Part shown: positions 8,452-16,526 of the stretch, piece after piece
How the letters are laid out: each line of letters opens with the position of its first letter
Position numbering within the stretch: position 1 is the stretch's first letter
Origin: Candidatus Nomurabacteria bacterium
GTDB lineage: Bacteria; Patescibacteriota; Minisyncoccia; Phycocordibacterales; Phycocordibacteraceae
Length of the DNA: 45,904 nt
Assembly: GCA_943353835.1 (NCBI GenBank)
Contig: CALRBA010000007.1
Location: 1-45,904, forward strand
Reading direction: 5' to 3'
Translations under genes and position numbers: made by a program
Notes under the pieces: model-generated
Seen by the model: the letters and a program-made list of their open reading frames with translations, nothing else
Database searches by the model: none
Told to the model about the DNA's origin: nothing

Positions 8452-9059
8452 GAGTGTACAATCCTCTTTATGAGAGAAGGAAAAGAGGCTGTAATACCAA
8501 ACAAAAGAATAGTTATGCCAAGACCGTAGAGAATGTGTGGGATAGTAAAAAGCGGTATAAGAATATAGCTCGTGCTAAAAACGCCAACGATACTTCCGAT
8601 GGTTGCAAGCGCATATAAATCACCATGGACCCGAGCAATCGTATCAAGGTTTCTTACAAAGACGCGAATAGAATAGGTAATAAGCGCGCTTAAGAACATC
8701 ACAGGCATAAAAAATAAAAACATGGAGCCAATGAGTGCGCCGATGCCATAAGAAGTATGAGGGACAACCATACTCAGTATGCTACGAAGTGTTGGGATGA
8801 GGATAATACATATACTTGCACTCGCCGTAATCCATAAAAATACCTCTTTTCTTTGAGTGCGGTCTGCAATCATTCCTCCTCCGTAGTACCCCACAGCGCT
8901 TCCAGCGAGTGTAACGCCAATCAGTGCGGCCCACACTGATGCAGTGGTTCCTACGTAGGGTCCTAGAATCCGAATTCCCAAAATTTCAAGGGAGAGAATC
9001 GTAAACCCAGAAATAAAAAGTAGTGTTTTTGTTACTGTAGTTTGTTCATAAGACATCAT
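8448..9059 (-). CDS. Spermidine-synthase-family TM domain without catalytic domain
   Basis: A 203-residue integral membrane protein with about six TM segments. The N-terminus (ILSLEILGIRILGPYVGTTASVW, GSAVGYYGGGMIADR) matches the membrane half of the neighbouring 6361-8451 protein and of fused spermidine-synthase transporters, but no Rossmann domain follows. Consensus TATAAT ends 8 nt before the ATG, which implies a leaderless mRNA. The gene converges on its larger paralogue. It may pair with it as a heteromeric membrane complex or be a transporter in its own right; neither is shown. Confidence 0.75.
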   Translation of the reverse strand: MMSYEQTTVTKTLLFISGFTILSLEILGIRILGPYVGTTASVWAALIGVTLAGSAVGYYGGGMIADRTQRKEVFLWITASASICIILIPTLRSILSMVVPHTSYGIGALIGSMFLFFMPVMFLSALITYSIRVFVRNLDTIARVHGDLYALATIGSIVGVFSTSYILIPLFTIPHILYGLGITILLFGITASFPSLIKRIVHS

Positions 9060-9067
9060 AGATACTT

Positions 9068-9073
9068 ATTATA
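9068..9073 (-). promoter_or_regulatory. Consensus TATAAT, leaderless spacing
   Basis: TATAAT on the minus strand, 8 nt before ATG 9059. Confidence 0.65.
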
Positions 9074-9113
9074 CACGCATACGACATTCGCTACGCTTCG
9101 ATAATCGGTTCTC

Positions 9114-9132
9114 GCCAACACCGAGTGTTGGC
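9114..9132. terminator. Hairpin after rsmA
   Basis: GCCAACAC-CGA-GTGTTGGC is a perfect 8-bp stem just past the rsmA stop and before the divergent gene. It lacks a proper U-tract on either strand, so it is a weak terminator call. Confidence 0.4.
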
Positions 9133-9135
9133 TGG

Positions 9136-9939
9136 TTATTTGGTCCTACTCAATACAAGCCACTCTTCAAGTGACAGATCTTCTGCCCGGGCTTTTTCGG
9201 AGATATTATACCCCTTCGGGTACGACGATGCGCCGCCTGCGAGAAGTCCGGCTTCTGCTAGATTCTTTCGCACATATTTACGTTTGTGGGCGAAGCCCGC
9301 GTGGATAAGTTTGAAAAATAATTCTTCCTCAGCACGTGTCTTAAAATTATTTCGGGAGATGTCGCGGATAGTGAGCACCGCCGAATCTACATTGGGCGCT
9401 GGCCTGAAGGCTCCACGCGGGACGCTAAATTCGCGTTTTGGTGTGCCGTACGCTTTTACAGAAAGAGATAAAATACTCTCTTTTCCGTCACGCGCAATGA
9501 TTCTATCGGCGACTTCTTTTTGTACTAATAACGTCATGGAGCTCGGCTGATGCTCTGCTTCCAAAAACATTCTGAATACTTCTCCCGTGAGATAGTACGG
9601 GATATTCGCGACGAGCGCATACCCTTTAGGTAGTTTAGAGATAGTAAAAGTGCGGATATCGCTGTGAATGAGTTCGAGCCGAGCGTCGGCTATTTCTTTT
9701 GCAAAATCTGATTGCAGTTTTTCAAAAAGCTCTCCGTCGGCTTCAACAGCAACAACCCTCAAAGCCAGTTTCAAGAGTTCACGCGTGAGCATCCCAGTCC
9801 CTGGACCGACCTCGAGCACAACAGAATTTTTGTCCACACCAGACACAAGCACAATCCTCTCCGCGATGCGTGCATGCATCAAGAAGTTCTGTCCTAGTGA
9901 TTTCCTTGCCCTGAATGAAGTTGAAGGGTTAGCATGCAT
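9136..9939 (-). CDS. rsmA: 16S rRNA dimethyladenosine transferase RsmA/KsgA
   Basis: Dimethylates the two adjacent adenines near the 3' end of 16S rRNA with SAM, a late step of 30S assembly. Motifs in order: SLGQNFL (residue ~14), EVGPGTGMLTREL (SAM loop), VEADGELFEKL, HSDIRTF, catalytic NIPYYLTGEVF, and the C-terminal helical domain ending KAEDLSLEEW-like (RAEDLSLEEWLVLS). The 267-residue length is usual. It begins 3 nt after the stop of the RelE-like toxin and is the last of four genes (pcrA, antitoxin, toxin, rsmA) with 3-nt gaps throughout, so it must be co-transcribed unless an internal promoter exists. Confidence 0.95.
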   Translation of the reverse strand: MHANPSTSFRARKSLGQNFLMHARIAERIVLVSGVDKNSVVLEVGPGTGMLTRELLKLALRVVAVEADGELFEKLQSDFAKEIADARLELIHSDIRTFTISKLPKGYALVANIPYYLTGEVFRMFLEAEHQPSSMTLLVQKEVADRIIARDGKESILSLSVKAYGTPKREFSVPRGAFRPAPNVDSAVLTIRDISRNNFKTRAEEELFFKLIHAGFAHKRKYVRKNLAEAGLLAGGASSYPKGYNISEKARAEDLSLEEWLVLSRTK

Positions 9940-9942
9940 ATT

Positions 9943-10209
9943 TTATCGATACAAATCGTGATCGTCTATATCCAAAAACGTGACTTCATCATTGTTCTCA
10001 AAAACAAAAAGGATTCTGTATTTCTGTGTAATAGAGAACGCCCAATAACCTTTTAACTTGCCGCCCAATTTGTGAGTTTCAAGACGCGAATCAAAACAGT
10101 CGGCACGAAACAGCGCTTCTCGTTCTCGCACCTGTTGTTTTATATTTTTTGAAAACTTTTTATATGCCCGATTGAAGTGCTTTGTATAATAGACTCGCGA
10201 GATTCGCAT
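9943..10209 (-). CDS. RelE/ParE-superfamily toxin
   Basis: An 88-residue basic protein with the RelE/YafQ-type layout: N-terminal helices (YYTKHFNRAYKKFSKNIKQQ), LGGKLKGYWAFSITQKYRIL, then FLDIDDHDLYR at the end, the usual C-terminal beta-strand and His-Xaa-Xaa-Tyr ending of mRNA-interferase toxins. It is expected to cleave ribosome-bound mRNA, but catalytic activity cannot be read from sequence. The antitoxin gene precedes it by 3 nt, the normal order. It is unusual in sitting between a housekeeping helicase and an rRNA methylase. Confidence 0.8.
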   Translation of the reverse strand: MRISRVYYTKHFNRAYKKFSKNIKQQVREREALFRADCFDSRLETHKLGGKLKGYWAFSITQKYRILFVFENNDEVTFLDIDDHDLYR

Positions 10210-10212
10210 ACG

Positions 10213-10473
10213 TTATGTCAAATTTGAGAGGCTTCCGTCGAGTTCCTGTATAGTCCCAGCACGCCGTTCGCGCTCATATGCCAGTACCGCACGCAAGGCA
10301 CGTGCTTCTCCTGTAGGAGATAGGGTAAGAGTTGGTACGTCTAAAAGACCTATCTCAACAAACTGCGCAGCTATAGTGGCGCGCGGTGTCTGTTCACGCT
10401 TGGCGCGGGCGCGGAGCGCCCGCGCCGTTGATGGCGCGAGAGTTATCAAGATGCGTTCCTTAGTTGTAGCCAT
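10213..10473 (-). CDS. Ribbon-helix-helix-type antitoxin
   Basis: An 86-residue protein. The N-terminus (KERILITLAPSTARALRARA) fits a ribbon-helix-helix DNA-binding strand and helix, followed by a second helix (ATIAAQFVEIGLL). The C-terminal part (EARALRAVLAYERERRAG) is helical and should wrap the toxin. Such antitoxins neutralise the toxin and repress the operon. Here the pair lacks its own intergenic promoter: the gene starts 3 nt after the pcrA stop. Antitoxin assignment rests on size, fold pattern and the adjacent RelE-like gene. Confidence 0.7.
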   Translation of the reverse strand: MATTKERILITLAPSTARALRARAKREQTPRATIAAQFVEIGLLDVPTLTLSPTGEARALRAVLAYERERRAGTIQELDGSLSNLT

Positions 10474-10476
10474 ATA

Positions 10477-12390
10477 TCAAAAGTGTATCACCTTCTGCTC
10501 GTGATGCAACTCAGTCTCATCATAGAGCATTAGCGAGCCGTCTATATCGGCGAGAAACGAGGATGGGATTGCAACGGAGTCACTACCGTAAATCTTACGT
10601 ATGCGCGCGAGTGTCAAATACAGCCTATCTTTCGCGCGGGTCATCGCTACATAAAAAAGTCTTCTCTCCTCCTCTTCGTCTCTATCTTTTTCATTCATAT
10701 TTGCATGCGGAAAGAGACCTTCCTCCATACCGCTGACAAAAACAGTGTTGAATTCTAACCCTTTCGCCGCGTGCACGGTCATCAGCGTAACGCCTGTCTT
10801 TTCTCCTTGGTCCATCTCGTCCTGGTCGCTGGCGAGAGCCGCTTCAGCGAGAAATAGGGCTATACTTTCTTTGCCGATGAGATGGTCATATCGAGCAGCA
10901 ACTGATGCGAGTTCCTCAATGTTTTCAAATCGTTCTCTGTCCTCTTCACTCCCATCGTCAAAAAGCACTTTCTTCATACCACTCTTTTCTATAACGAGCT
11001 TCACGAATTCAGACGGTTTAAGAGCGAGTGCAGACTGCGAGAGTTCTTGAATCACTCGTTCAAAAGCCTCAACTTTAGCGAGTTCGCCGGCGCGCAGATG
11101 TGCGCGCCCTCCTGCAACGAGCTTACCGAGCGTTACCTTACCGATACCACGAGGCGGTGAGGATGCTGCGCGCATTTTATCCGCTTCCCTTGATGAGTCC
11201 ATCGCGAGTCGCATCCATGCGAGCGCGTCCTTAACCTCCTTACGAGCGAAGAACCGCGTGCCGAGAACTTTGTGCGGCACACCCGCGCGGAGCATTCCTT
11301 CTTCCAGAGCACGCGATTGGAAATTGGTACGGAAAAGAATCGCAATTCCCTCTGGTTTCTGTCCCTCGGACATCTGTTGCTTTATCCTGTTTGCAATCCA
11401 TCGTGCTTCGTCTTCTGCATTCAATGCAATATGCACAACGATTGGTTCACCTTCGGCCTTTTCAGTAGTTGAATACTTTTCTTTACGATTTTTGTTCTTC
11501 TCAATGACGGCATTAGCCGCGTCCACCAGATTCTTCGTGGAGCGATAGTTGCGTTCCAGAATGATAGTCTGCGACTTCGGATATCTCTTTTCAAAATTCA
11601 AAATGTTTTCCATCTTCGCTCCTCGCCACCCGTATATCGCCTGATCGCCGTCTCCGACTACAAATAAATTCTTATGTTTCTCCGCAAGTATTCCTGCTAA
11701 CCGCTCCTGCAAACTATTTGTATCTTGATACTCATCTATGTGAATATGACTCCAGCGATTTTGTGCGAGCTCACGTACGTCGCTATGCTCTTCAAACATC
11801 CTCACAGGCAGAGCGATTAAATCGTCAAAGTCTAACGCTTTTTCCGCCGCGAGTGTTTTCTCATATCTCTGCCACACCTCCGATACAATTCTGTTACCGA
11901 AGTTTGAGCGACCGTGTTTTTCTTTAAACTCGCTCGCACGCACTCCCTCTCCCTTCTGGCGCGATATCCTGCCGAGTACTGCGCGCGGAGAGAGTTCCTT
12001 AGTTTCTATATCAAGCGCTTTAAGCGCCACTCCAATCGCCTTCTCGGAGTCATCTCTATCATAGATGCTGAAAAAACGCTGAATACCAATGGCCTTCCCG
12101 TAACTCTGTAGAAGCTCGCGCCCGAGCCCGTGGAAGGTAGCAACAAACGGAATTTGTCTGTCTTCTCCGAGCATTACTCGGACTCTCTCCCGCATCTCTC
12201 TGGCCGCTTTATTGGTAAATGTGACGGCGAGAATCTTGTCTGCTGGAACACCTTCGCGAATAAGGTGATAGATACGCGTGGTTAATACCCGCGTTTTACC
12301 GCTACCGGCGCCGGCCAGAACAGAAATGGGACCATCAGTCGCTAGCACGGCGCGCTTCTGCGCGTCATTAAGTCCATCCAGATACTTCAT
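10477..12390 (-). CDS. pcrA: UvrD/PcrA-type superfamily 1 DNA helicase
   Basis: 3'-5' ATP-dependent helicase for repair and fork clearance. All SF1A motifs are visible: LAGAGSGKTRVL (Walker A), AVTFTNKAAREM, HIDEYQDTNSLQ (Walker B), VGDGDQAIYGWRGA, ILERNYRST, MTVHAAKGLEFNTVFV and LFYVAMTRAKDRLYL. At 637 residues it lacks the long C-terminal extension of many PcrA proteins. The start is set at ATG 12390 (MKYLDGLNDAQ), since TATATT ends 6 nt upstream; the in-frame ATG at 12408 would overlap this promoter. It heads an operon with the toxin-antitoxin pair and rsmA. Confidence 0.95.
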   Translation of the reverse strand: MKYLDGLNDAQKRAVLATDGPISVLAGAGSGKTRVLTTRIYHLIREGVPADKILAVTFTNKAAREMRERVRVMLGEDRQIPFVATFHGLGRELLQSYGKAIGIQRFFSIYDRDDSEKAIGVALKALDIETKELSPRAVLGRISRQKGEGVRASEFKEKHGRSNFGNRIVSEVWQRYEKTLAAEKALDFDDLIALPVRMFEEHSDVRELAQNRWSHIHIDEYQDTNSLQERLAGILAEKHKNLFVVGDGDQAIYGWRGAKMENILNFEKRYPKSQTIILERNYRSTKNLVDAANAVIEKNKNRKEKYSTTEKAEGEPIVVHIALNAEDEARWIANRIKQQMSEGQKPEGIAILFRTNFQSRALEEGMLRAGVPHKVLGTRFFARKEVKDALAWMRLAMDSSREADKMRAASSPPRGIGKVTLGKLVAGGRAHLRAGELAKVEAFERVIQELSQSALALKPSEFVKLVIEKSGMKKVLFDDGSEEDRERFENIEELASVAARYDHLIGKESIALFLAEAALASDQDEMDQGEKTGVTLMTVHAAKGLEFNTVFVSGMEEGLFPHANMNEKDRDEEEERRLFYVAMTRAKDRLYLTLARIRKIYGSDSVAIPSSFLADIDGSLMLYDETELHHEQKVIHF

Positions 12391-12396
12391 TAACAG

Positions 12397-12402
12397 AATA
12401 TA
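12397..12402 (-). promoter_or_regulatory. -10 box of pcrA, leaderless
   Basis: TATATT on the minus strand ends 6 nt before ATG 12390 and fixes the pcrA start. Confidence 0.6.
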
Positions 12403-12440
12403 GCGCATAAACCGCTCTCCACAGGCATTGATGAAGCCTG

Positions 12441-12468
12441 TTGACTACATATCCTACTCAGCTATACT
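12441..12468 (+). promoter_or_regulatory. TTGACT-16-TATACT promoter of the M23 peptidase
   Basis: A near-consensus promoter with an expected start of transcription near 12475, inside the palindrome GCTGTACAGC (12470-12479). It lies inside the longest possible ORF, so the true CDS must start downstream and the mRNA has a leader of some 85 nt. Confidence 0.65.
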
Positions 12469-12499
12469 CGCTGTACAGCTGATAAGGAAGTACTCAAGG

Positions 12500-12530
12500 A
12501 ATGGCTTATATACGAAGTGTGTAGGCCATT
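12500..12530 (+). promoter_or_regulatory. 14-bp hairpin in the leader of the M23 peptidase
   Basis: AATGGCTTATATAC, loop GAA, GTGTGTAGGCCATT pair over 14 positions including three G-U pairs. There is no U-tract. AAGGA directly followed by ATG opens a seven-codon ORF (MAYIRSV) within it. A regulatory or stabilising leader element is likely; the ligand or partner is unknown. Confidence 0.5.
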
Positions 12531-12559
12531 CTTGTATTCACAGACACACCGAACCGCCT

Positions 12560-13615
12560 TTGTCTCCCATTAAACTCAACCAACATTTTCTCATATCAGT
12601 ATTAGTAGGTCTGGTGTTCGCTACAGCCACCTTTCCAAACTATGCGAACGCATTTTGGCCGTTTTCTACAAACGCAGACGCGGCGGTGAATACGTTCACT
12701 CCAAATTCAGGAACATATATGTTAAGTGCGGCAACTAATTCAGACCCGAATCCTAATAAAGGGCTCGGCGGCGACATCCAGACGAGCGGTGGCAAAGCTC
12801 TTCTGGCATATGCAGGACCTTCAGGCACGATGACTGATGTTGAAAATTCCGCATCATCTGACCGCATTTCTGTCTATGTCGTACGCAAGAAAGATACACT
12901 GTCTGATATCGCAAAAATGTTTGACGTTTCAGTAAATACAATTATCTGGGCGAATAATCTTAAAAATGCAAATGACGTGCGTCCCGGCGATACTCTCGTC
13001 ATTCTTCCAATTTCAGGCATTGAACGCACAATAGTAAAAAGCGATACTCTTAAGTCCCTTGCGAAGAAATACGGCGCAGATGCAAATGAGATCGCGCAGT
13101 ACAACGGTCTTGAACCGACGGACATTCTTGTAGTCGGCACAACTATCATCATCCCAGGCGGAGAAATTGTAGCGCCTGCTCCGCGTCCACAGTCATCGCC
13201 TATTGTGCTCGGTGGTAGCGGTTCATTCTTGGCCGGCTACTACACCAATCCAGTACCAGGCGGTGCTATCACACAAGGTCTTCATGGTTGGAGCGGTATT
13301 GATATCGGTGCCGCGCGAGGTACGCCGATTTATTCGTCAGCCGACGGAATGGTTATAATCGCCAGAGGTGGTGGCGCATGGAACGGCGGATACGGAAACT
13401 ACGTTGTTATCACTCACAATAACGGGACCCAAACCCTCTACTCACATATGAAGAGTACGGCAGTTTCTCCTGGACAGACTGTCTCTCAAGGTCAGACAAT
13501 AGGATATGTCGGCGCGACAGGTCGCGCTACAGGTTCGCATCTCCACTTTGAAGTGCGTGGAGCACAGAATCCACTTAGCAACTGTAGAGTCGGTTCCGTC
13601 TGTTCTCCTCAGTAA
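12560..13615 (+). CDS. LysM-LysM-M23 peptidoglycan peptidase
   Basis: An exported cell-wall hydrolase. The chosen TTG start gives a good signal peptide (SPIKLNQHFLISVLVGLVFA...YANA|FW). Two LysM peptidoglycan-binding repeats follow (VYVVRKKDTLSDIAKMFDVS; IVKSDTLKSLAKKYGADANE), then an M23 domain with QGLHGWSGIDIGAARGTPIYS, GNYVVITH, YSHMK and SHLHFEVR. In classical M23 enzymes the first ligands are H-x3-D; here His is six residues before Asp (HGWSGID), a spacing I have seen as a variant. It probably trims or remodels peptidoglycan, for example for pilus or secretion assembly. An in-frame ATG at 12431 precedes the promoter, so it is rejected. Confidence 0.85.
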   Translation: MSPIKLNQHFLISVLVGLVFATATFPNYANAFWPFSTNADAAVNTFTPNSGTYMLSAATNSDPNPNKGLGGDIQTSGGKALLAYAGPSGTMTDVENSASSDRISVYVVRKKDTLSDIAKMFDVSVNTIIWANNLKNANDVRPGDTLVILPISGIERTIVKSDTLKSLAKKYGADANEIAQYNGLEPTDILVVGTTIIIPGGEIVAPAPRPQSSPIVLGGSGSFLAGYYTNPVPGGAITQGLHGWSGIDIGAARGTPIYSSADGMVIIARGGGAWNGGYGNYVVITHNNGTQTLYSHMKSTAVSPGQTVSQGQTIGYVGATGRATGSHLHFEVRGAQNPLSNCRVGSVCSPQ

Positions 13616-13617
13616 TT

Positions 13618-15144
13618 TTACTCAAATCCAAATAGCCCACGGGGGCGGTACTGGAGCGCTTCGTGGACGAAGGCGGGCGTGACGGAGTCGGCTCCTGCGA
13701 GGTCGGCGATGGTGCGCGCAACGCGCATGGTGCGATGAAAACTTCTTGGAGAAAGGTTGAGTCTGGAAGCGGCGCTCATCAGAGTTTCTTTCGCCATAGC
13801 GCTGAAACCGCTCTTCTCGTCCAATTCGCGGCCGGATAGCGCGGCATTTGTAGCACCTTTCTTACCTGTACGTTTAGTCGCTCGCGCACGCGCAGAAACA
13901 ACGCGCTCACGAACTGCGACTGAAGACTCTCCGCTAGATATTTTTGCGAGCGTATCGTGTGGGACGAGCGGGACTTCTATCCAGAGGTCAAGCCTGTCTA
14001 CGATTGGGCGCGAGATCCTCCGCGCCTGCTTCGCAGCGGCTCTCTGTGATTCGCGTGCGTTCGTTGAGAGAGTGTCCGCAGGATTCATAGCGGCGACTAT
14101 CATACAGTCGGCCGGAAAGGTTATGGTCGCTCGCGCGCGCGAGACGGTAACGATGCGGTCTTCAAGAGGCTGTCGCAGAGCCTCCAGCGCGCGCGATTCA
14201 AACTCCGGAAATTCGTCAAGAAACAAAACACCTTTGTGTGCGAGCGTTACTTCGCCGGCTTTCGGGAATGTTCCGCCTCCAACCATAGCAACATGAGAAA
14301 GGGAGTGGTGCGGTGCGCGGAACGGCGGCCAATACACTGCTTCACCGTCTTTGAGTAAACCGGCAGTTGAATGTATCGCCGTTACTTCCAGCATGTCGTC
14401 GTCGGTCAATGGCGGGAGAATACCGGCGAGAGCTCTCGCGAGCATAGTCTTACCTGTCCCCGGTGGTCCGTAAAAAACTATGTTGTGACGACCGGCTGCG
14501 GCTATCTCCAGAGCTCGCTTTGCACTCTCCTGTCCTTTTATATCAGCTAAATCCAGAGCGAGGGGCGGTTCCGCGATTCGTCGGTCGCGCACAAGTGGCG
14601 GAAGCGGTTTTTCTCCATTTAAATGCTGGAGAAGTTCTGAAAGGGATTCTGGCGCGTAGACTGCGACATCATCGGCGAGTAGCGCCTCGCGAGAGTTGCC
14701 CTGCGGTACGAAAATTGTTTTCACACCTTTTCTCTTGGCTGCGAGCACTTGAGGGAGAACTCCCTTCACAGCGCGTAGCGTCCCGTCTAGCGCGAGCTCT
14801 CCGACTAGCAATACTTTTTCTTCAAGAGGCTCAGCATCGCCTGCGGCAATGAGATATACGAGTGCGAGCGCGAGGTCGTAATGTGAACCTTCTTTCTTCA
14901 AATCCGCCGGCGAGAGCGAGATTACTATGCGCTTGTTCTGCTGTTTGGGTGATTTGTAGCCGGAATGCCGTATCGCAGCGCTTATTCTGTCGCGCGATTC
15001 TTCCACCGCCTTATCGGCGAGCCCGACAACGGAGAAATTGTGGAGCCCGCGCGTCAGGTCGGCTTCAACACTGACTAATTCCGCACCGGACCCGACAGGC
15101 TGTGCAGCAAGCGTCTTAGCATATCCGTGTTTTGGCACAGCCAT
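13618..15144 (-). CDS. comM: ComM/YifB-family AAA+ protein
   Basis: A 508-residue AAA+ ATPase of the ComM family, a branch-migration helicase used in natural transformation. The N-terminal chelatase-I-like domain ([39 protein letters not shown]) is followed by [18 protein letters not shown] (Walker A), [10 protein letters not shown] (Walker B), and a C-terminal helical domain ([19 protein letters not shown]). After AAMNP, the CPCG cysteine motif of many family members is absent (reads [11 protein letters not shown]). Cysteines are also absent in the E. coli protein, so activity may be intact. It starts 2 nt after the stop of the DksA-like gene. Together with comEC and the pilus genes it supports DNA uptake. 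Confidence 0.92.
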   Translation of the reverse strand: MAVPKHGYAKTLAAQPVGSGAELVSVEADLTRGLHNFSVVGLADKAVEESRDRISAAIRHSGYKSPKQQNKRIVISLSPADLKKEGSHYDLALALVYLIAAGDAEPLEEKVLLVGELALDGTLRAVKGVLPQVLAAKRKGVKTIFVPQGNSREALLADDVAVYAPESLSELLQHLNGEKPLPPLVRDRRIAEPPLALDLADIKGQESAKRALEIAAAGRHNIVFYGPPGTGKTMLARALAGILPPLTDDDMLEVTAIHSTAGLLKDGEAVYWPPFRAPHHSLSHVAMVGGGTFPKAGEVTLAHKGVLFLDEFPEFESRALEALRQPLEDRIVTVSRARATITFPADCMIVAAMNPADTLSTNARESQRAAAKQARRISRPIVDRLDLWIEVPLVPHDTLAKISSGESSVAVRERVVSARARATKRTGKKGATNAALSGRELDEKSGFSAMAKETLMSAASRLNLSPRSFHRTMRVARTIADLAGADSVTPAFVHEALQYRPRGLFGFE

Positions 15145-15146
15145 TA

Positions 15147-15494
15147 TTACAAATGTTTGATGCAGGTCGTTGCAGACGGGTCGGCTTCTAGTCTGGCATC
15201 TTCTATCTTATCTCTGCATACTTCACACTTTCCATATACGCCTTTGTCAATTCTTTTTAAGGCAGAAACTACCGTGTCGTATCGCGCCTCCAAGTCTGCG
15301 AGAATGGCCGTGTTGCTTTCACGGCTCATAACAATGTCCGCCTGGTCGGCAAGGTCAGACTCCATTCCAATCTCCGACGGTACTGACTCCCAGTCGCCTG
15401 GAACGCTTGGATTCCTACGACCGATACTCCCCATCTCAGACTCAAGTTTCTCTTTATCAGCCTCCAATTTCTGTTTAAAATGTTTCAGTCTCAT
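15147..15494 (-). CDS. DksA/TraR-type zinc-finger protein
   Basis: A 115-residue protein with an N-terminal coiled coil and a C-terminal DksA/TraR finger: [20 protein letters not shown]...CIKHL. The spacing CxxC-x17-CxxH fits the family, but the fourth ligand is His rather than Cys. DksA proteins enter the RNA polymerase secondary channel and tune transcription; shorter TraR-like versions act alike. Usual acidic tip residues of DksA cannot be placed with confidence. ATG 15494 is chosen because TGC-TATCAT ends 6 nt before it; the 37-residue upstream extension overlaps the preceding gene. It precedes comM by 2 nt. Confidence 0.85.
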   Translation of the reverse strand: MRLKHFKQKLEADKEKLESEMGSIGRRNPSVPGDWESVPSEIGMESDLADQADIVMSRESNTAILADLEARYDTVVSALKRIDKGVYGKCEVCRDKIEDARLEADPSATTCIKHL

Positions 15495-15500
15495 GCGTGA

Positions 15501-15506
15501 ATGATA
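15501..15506 (-). promoter_or_regulatory. -10 box of the DksA-like gene, leaderless
   Basis: TGC-TATCAT ends 6 nt before ATG 15494. It overlaps the 3' end of the upstream gene region. Confidence 0.65.
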
Positions 15507-15517
15507 GCAGATTCCGT

Positions 15518-16507
15518 CTATTGTGCGCGTGTTGTCGCTAGTCGTCCGATTATCTCTGTAAATGCGGAGCGGTCGCGCGCTATAACTAATGTTGTTTGAT
15601 TCCAATAGCCGTATAGCAGGATACTTCGCCCTTCAGCATCGTAGTACACGCGCGTATCGTGATTGCTTACGACTTCATCACGAAAAGAGGCGATGAGAAT
15701 CGGAGTTGACGTCGCTATTGTTGAAGTGGCCGATGCGGCTTGCCCTCCGTAGCCTTCGGCGAAGGAGGGAAACAGCGTGCTTAAATCTCGTACCATAGTC
15801 GGCTCCCACGAGAGCATACCGGCGAATGTATCTCCGTATGAAGCGACAGAAAGTACGAAGAATGGACTTTGACCACCGCCAGAATTGACGATGCCAGCCA
15901 TACTGCGAGTAACATTAATATTGCGAAGAAGAACGTCTGGAGCCAGTGGTTTCAATGAAGAGAACACGCTATTGTCAGTTGTTGTCGCAAAGTCCGTGTA
16001 TAAAAACCTGACTGTGTTTGGAGCGAGTGGTCGTGTTACCGACTGTTCAATCGCCTGCAACATTTCTTTAGAATTTGTTCCTGATATTTTTTCTGTATCA
16101 TCAACAAATATCGGCGCAGAGACTGTCGGCGCGAGAATAATCGGTTCTGCATTGGTCAGATAGCGGGTGTATGCGATATAAGAACCGGAGATTCCGAGTA
16201 AAACAAGTACAGCGCCGATGATTATATAGATGATATTACTTTTAGGAGACTTTTCTGGTTGGTCCTGCGGAACGCCGGAGGTGGACGCATCCTGTTCGGC
16301 CGCGAGCACAGTCGCAGTTGACGCGTGAGTATCCTTCATTCTCTGTAAAAAATCGCCCGAGTATGTCTTTATCGGAGATGGTTTAAGCGGTTCTGCTTCT
16401 GGTATCGGAGGCGACTTAATAAGGGGAGACAGATTGGGTATTATCCCTTTCTTAACGGCCTCAATATCGCCTTCAAGAGTACGAATATATTTCTTCGGAG
16501 TATCCAT
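15518..16507 (-). CDS. Single-pass membrane protein, unknown
   Basis: A 329-residue protein. Residues 1-100 are cytoplasmic and proline-rich (PLIKSPPIPEAEPLKPSP). One TM segment follows (NIIYIIIGAVLVLLGISGSYIA), then an extracytoplasmic domain of about 200 residues (LYTDFATTTDNSVFSSLKPL, FAGMLSWEPTMVRDLSTLFP, ILIASFRDEVVSNHDTRVYY) with no recognised family. ATG 16507 is favoured over GTG 16513 because TACAAT ends 8 nt upstream. A palindromic mini-repeat (15743-15769) encodes part of the outer domain. The topology suggests an envelope anchor or sensor; no function is assigned. Confidence 0.8.
   Translation of the reverse strand: MDTPKKYIRTLEGDIEAVKKGIIPNLSPLIKSPPIPEAEPLKPSPIKTYSGDFLQRMKDTHASTATVLAAEQDASTSGVPQDQPEKSPKSNIIYIIIGAVLVLLGISGSYIAYTRYLTNAEPIILAPTVSAPIFVDDTEKISGTNSKEMLQAIEQSVTRPLAPNTVRFLYTDFATTTDNSVFSSLKPLAPDVLLRNINVTRSMAGIVNSGGGQSPFFVLSVASYGDTFAGMLSWEPTMVRDLSTLFPSFAEGYGGQAASATSTIATSTPILIASFRDEVVSNHDTRVYYDAEGRSILLYGYWNQTTLVIARDRSAFTEIIGRLATTRAQ
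15743..15769. repeat. Palindromic mini-repeat, copy 2 of the CCTCCGTAGC family
   Basis: CCCTCCGTAGCCTTC followed by GGCGAAGGAGGG forms an imperfect inverted repeat. It matches 551-579 closely but is read in another frame (SFAEGYGG versus SLKATEG). Confidence 0.6.
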
Positions 16508-16515
16508 CACCACTT

Positions 16516-16521
16516 ATTGTA
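16516..16521 (-). promoter_or_regulatory. -10 box TACAAT, leaderless spacing
   Basis: TACAAT on the minus strand, 8 nt before ATG 16507. Confidence 0.6.
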
Positions 16522-16526
16522 GCGTA

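Noticed and set aside
12431-12559. ATG 12431 as start of the LysM/M23 gene
   Set aside because: The promoter and leader hairpin lie inside this stretch, and the resulting N-terminus would bury the signal peptide 55 residues in.
13984-14110. Loss of the CPCG cysteines in ComM as evidence of inactivation
   Set aside because: The E. coli family member also lacks these cysteines, and Walker motifs are intact here.
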